Source: Deltaproteobacteria bacterium (lineage in GTDB: Bacteria; Myxococcota; B64-G9). From it: DNA of 6,204 bases. This document shows, one piece after another, positions 5,090 through 6,204 of this stretch. Position 1 is the first letter of the stretch. Every line of letters begins with the position of its first letter. Where the stretch lies: assembly GCA_030591745.1 (NCBI GenBank), contig JAUVAM010000262.1, positions 1 to 6,204 of the forward strand, in the 5' to 3' direction. Both the position numbers and the translations under genes were made by a program. A model generated the notes under the pieces. It did no database searches. It had not been told where the DNA came from and saw nothing but the letters and a program-made list of their open reading frames with translations.

Positions 5090-6204
5090 CAGCTCGCATT
5101 TTTTGGGACCGGATCACTTGCTGGGACCAGGATTGGCAGGATGAAGAGACCCGGCGCCGGGTGCTGGTGCTGCGCCTTGGCGGACTGATCGTGTCTCTGT
5201 TCGGCCTGGTGTTTATGCTGCAGTTCTTTCACCTCGGACAGTGGATCCTGGGCTTGATTTTTGCGGCCATCTGGCTGACTTTGGTGGTCGTATGGGTCTT
5301 GGTGAGCCGGGGCAGGCATTTGGGCTTGATCGCCCATGTCATGCTTGGCCTCTTGTTGACTGCGATGATTCTGGCCAACTGGGCCACCGGCGGTGTCAAT
5401 CTGGCCAACGACGTGGCGCTGTTCACCGTCCCCCCCCTGGCATTGTTTTTGGCCGGGCGCAGCGGCCTGTGGTGGGCCCTGGCCAGCCTGGGGACCCTGC
5501 TGGGCATGCATTCCCTTGAGCTTGTGGGCTATCGCTTTCCCCATTACCTGCCCATAGAGGACCAGGCCTCGGATCAGGTGATGACCTGGTTGGCCTCCAT
5601 GCTGGTGACCATCGCCGTCACCTATATGTATGAGAACTCCAGACTGCGCTCAAGCAGGCATCTTGAGGAGGCGAGACAGCGAGCCGAAGCAGCCAGCCAG
5701 GCCAAGAGTCGTTTTTTGGCCAGGATGAGCCACGAGTTCCGTACCCCCCTCAACGCCATCATTGGTCTCCGCGAGATGATGCAGGTCGACCCGCTTGATG
5801 CGGACAAAAAGCAGGATCTGCGTTCGATCAAGTCAAGCGCATATGCCTTGCTCCATTTGGTTGAAGACGTGTTGGATTTGGCGGCCATCGAGGCGGGCCG
5901 ATTGCGCTTCCACCTTGAGCCATTTCGCCCGGAAGCCATCGCGGCCGAATTGGTGGAGGGTTTGCGCAAGAGAGCGGCCGGCAAAGGACTGGAAATCAGG
6001 TCCGAACTGCATGAGCTGCCGACCCGGATGATGGGTGATCCAAGACGCTTCCGCCAGATTCTGCTCAATCTTTTGGATAACGCTTTGAAGTTCACCGACA
6101 CCGGCTGGGTGGGCATCAAGATGGCCCCTGAAGAGGATGGTGATCGGAGCTGGCTGAAGGTGCTGGTGGAGGACTCAGGGATCGGCATCGAGGCAGCTGA
6201 CGCC
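5086..6204 (+). CDS. Six-TM sensor histidine kinase, 5' part
   Basis: The frame is open to the window end; 373 residues are visible. About six membrane helices (28-47, 52-74, 79-97, 108-124, 126-145, 164-181) with very short loops form the sensor region, so it probably senses within or near the membrane. A coiled coil (about 185-210) leads to the HisKA domain with phospho-acceptor H216 in MSHEFRTPLNAIIG (214-227), where E217 and R219 follow the usual H-E-x-R-T-P pattern. The ATPase domain begins near 315: the N box RRFRQILLNLLDNALKFT (320-337) has N328 and N332, and the G1 box is VEDSGIGI (361-368). The rest of that domain is beyond the window. The HisKA style resembles hybrid kinases, so a receiver domain may follow. 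The start is uncertain: ATG 5086 has no clear ribosome site, whereas TTG 5062 lies 6 nt after AAGAGG and would add 8 residues. The frame stays open upstream to a TAA at 4993. It is transcribed divergently from the transporter. Confidence 0.9.
   Translation, partial: MTARIFWDRITCWDQDWQDEETRRRVLVLRLGGLIVSLFGLVFMLQFFHLGQWILGLIFAAIWLTLVVVWVLVSRGRHLGLIAHVMLGLLLTAMILANWATGGVNLANDVALFTVPPLALFLAGRSGLWWALASLGTLLGMHSLELVGYRFPHYLPIEDQASDQVMTWLASMLVTIAVTYMYENSRLRSSRHLEEARQRAEAASQAKSRFLARMSHEFRTPLNAIIGLREMMQVDPLDADKKQDLRSIKSSAYALLHLVEDVLDLAAIEAGRLRFHLEPFRPEAIAAELVEGLRKRAAGKGLEIRSELHELPTRMMGDPRRFRQILLNLLDNALKFTDTGWVGIKMAPEEDGDRSWLKVLVEDSGIGIEAADA
5430..5437 (+). repeat. Run of eight C in the kinase gene
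   Basis: Eight consecutive C bases lie inside the fourth membrane helix (Val115-Pro116-Pro117-Leu118). The reading frame is intact as given. Such a run is prone to slippage during replication or sequencing, and a one-base change would truncate the kinase before its catalytic domains. Confidence 0.8.

Noticed and set aside
5044..5544. Minus-strand ORFs at 5044-5544 and 5622-6188
   Set aside because: Both are antisense to the histidine kinase, whose H box, N box and G1 box are unmistakable; the reverse products are Gln/His/Pro- or Ser-rich and featureless.

Overview
The window looks like chromosomal DNA of a moderately GC-rich Gram-negative bacterium. The best guess is a delta-proteobacterial, Myxococcota or Bradymonadia-like lineage. 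The hints are a lipoprotein with an Asp/Ala/Gly-rich low-complexity linker directly after the lipobox cysteine, a cysteine-bearing secreted jelly-roll protein beside it, and a multi-TM sensor histidine kinase. This is inference from style, as no marker gene is present. There is no rRNA, tRNA, CRISPR array, insertion sequence or phage gene.

Layout: (1) Positions 2-1872, plus strand, hold two genes for exported proteins. The first is the 3' part of a predicted secreted concanavalin-A-like (polysaccharide-lyase or LamG-like) protein, cut by the window start. 32 nt later comes a 345-aa predicted lipoprotein of unknown function with a cysteine-rich motif. (2) Positions 1877-4962, minus strand, hold two genes read right to left and probably co-transcribed. 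The first is an 808-aa transporter of the major facilitator superfamily that resembles the POT/PTR proton-coupled oligopeptide transporters. The second, 44 nt downstream, is a 204-aa secreted protein with a clear signal peptide. This pair converges on the lipoprotein gene with only 4 nt between the stop codons. (3) Positions 4963-5085 are a divergent intergenic region with a 16-nt inverted repeat and a perfect TTGACA on the minus strand. (4) From about 5086 to the window end, plus strand, runs a six-TM sensor histidine kinase, cut inside its ATPase domain.

The most unusual object is the transporter. Between the two extra helices that bacterial POT proteins carry between their six-helix bundles (HA and HB) lies a soluble, helical, roughly 285-residue insert, which the positive-inside rule places outside the cytoplasm. 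The first-helix proton-coupling motif of the POT family is only partly kept. With a small secreted protein in the same operon, this suggests a transporter with an extracytoplasmic docking or capture domain. That functional reading is a hypothesis. The kinase is transcribed divergently from the transporter and could control it, but nothing in the sequence proves this.
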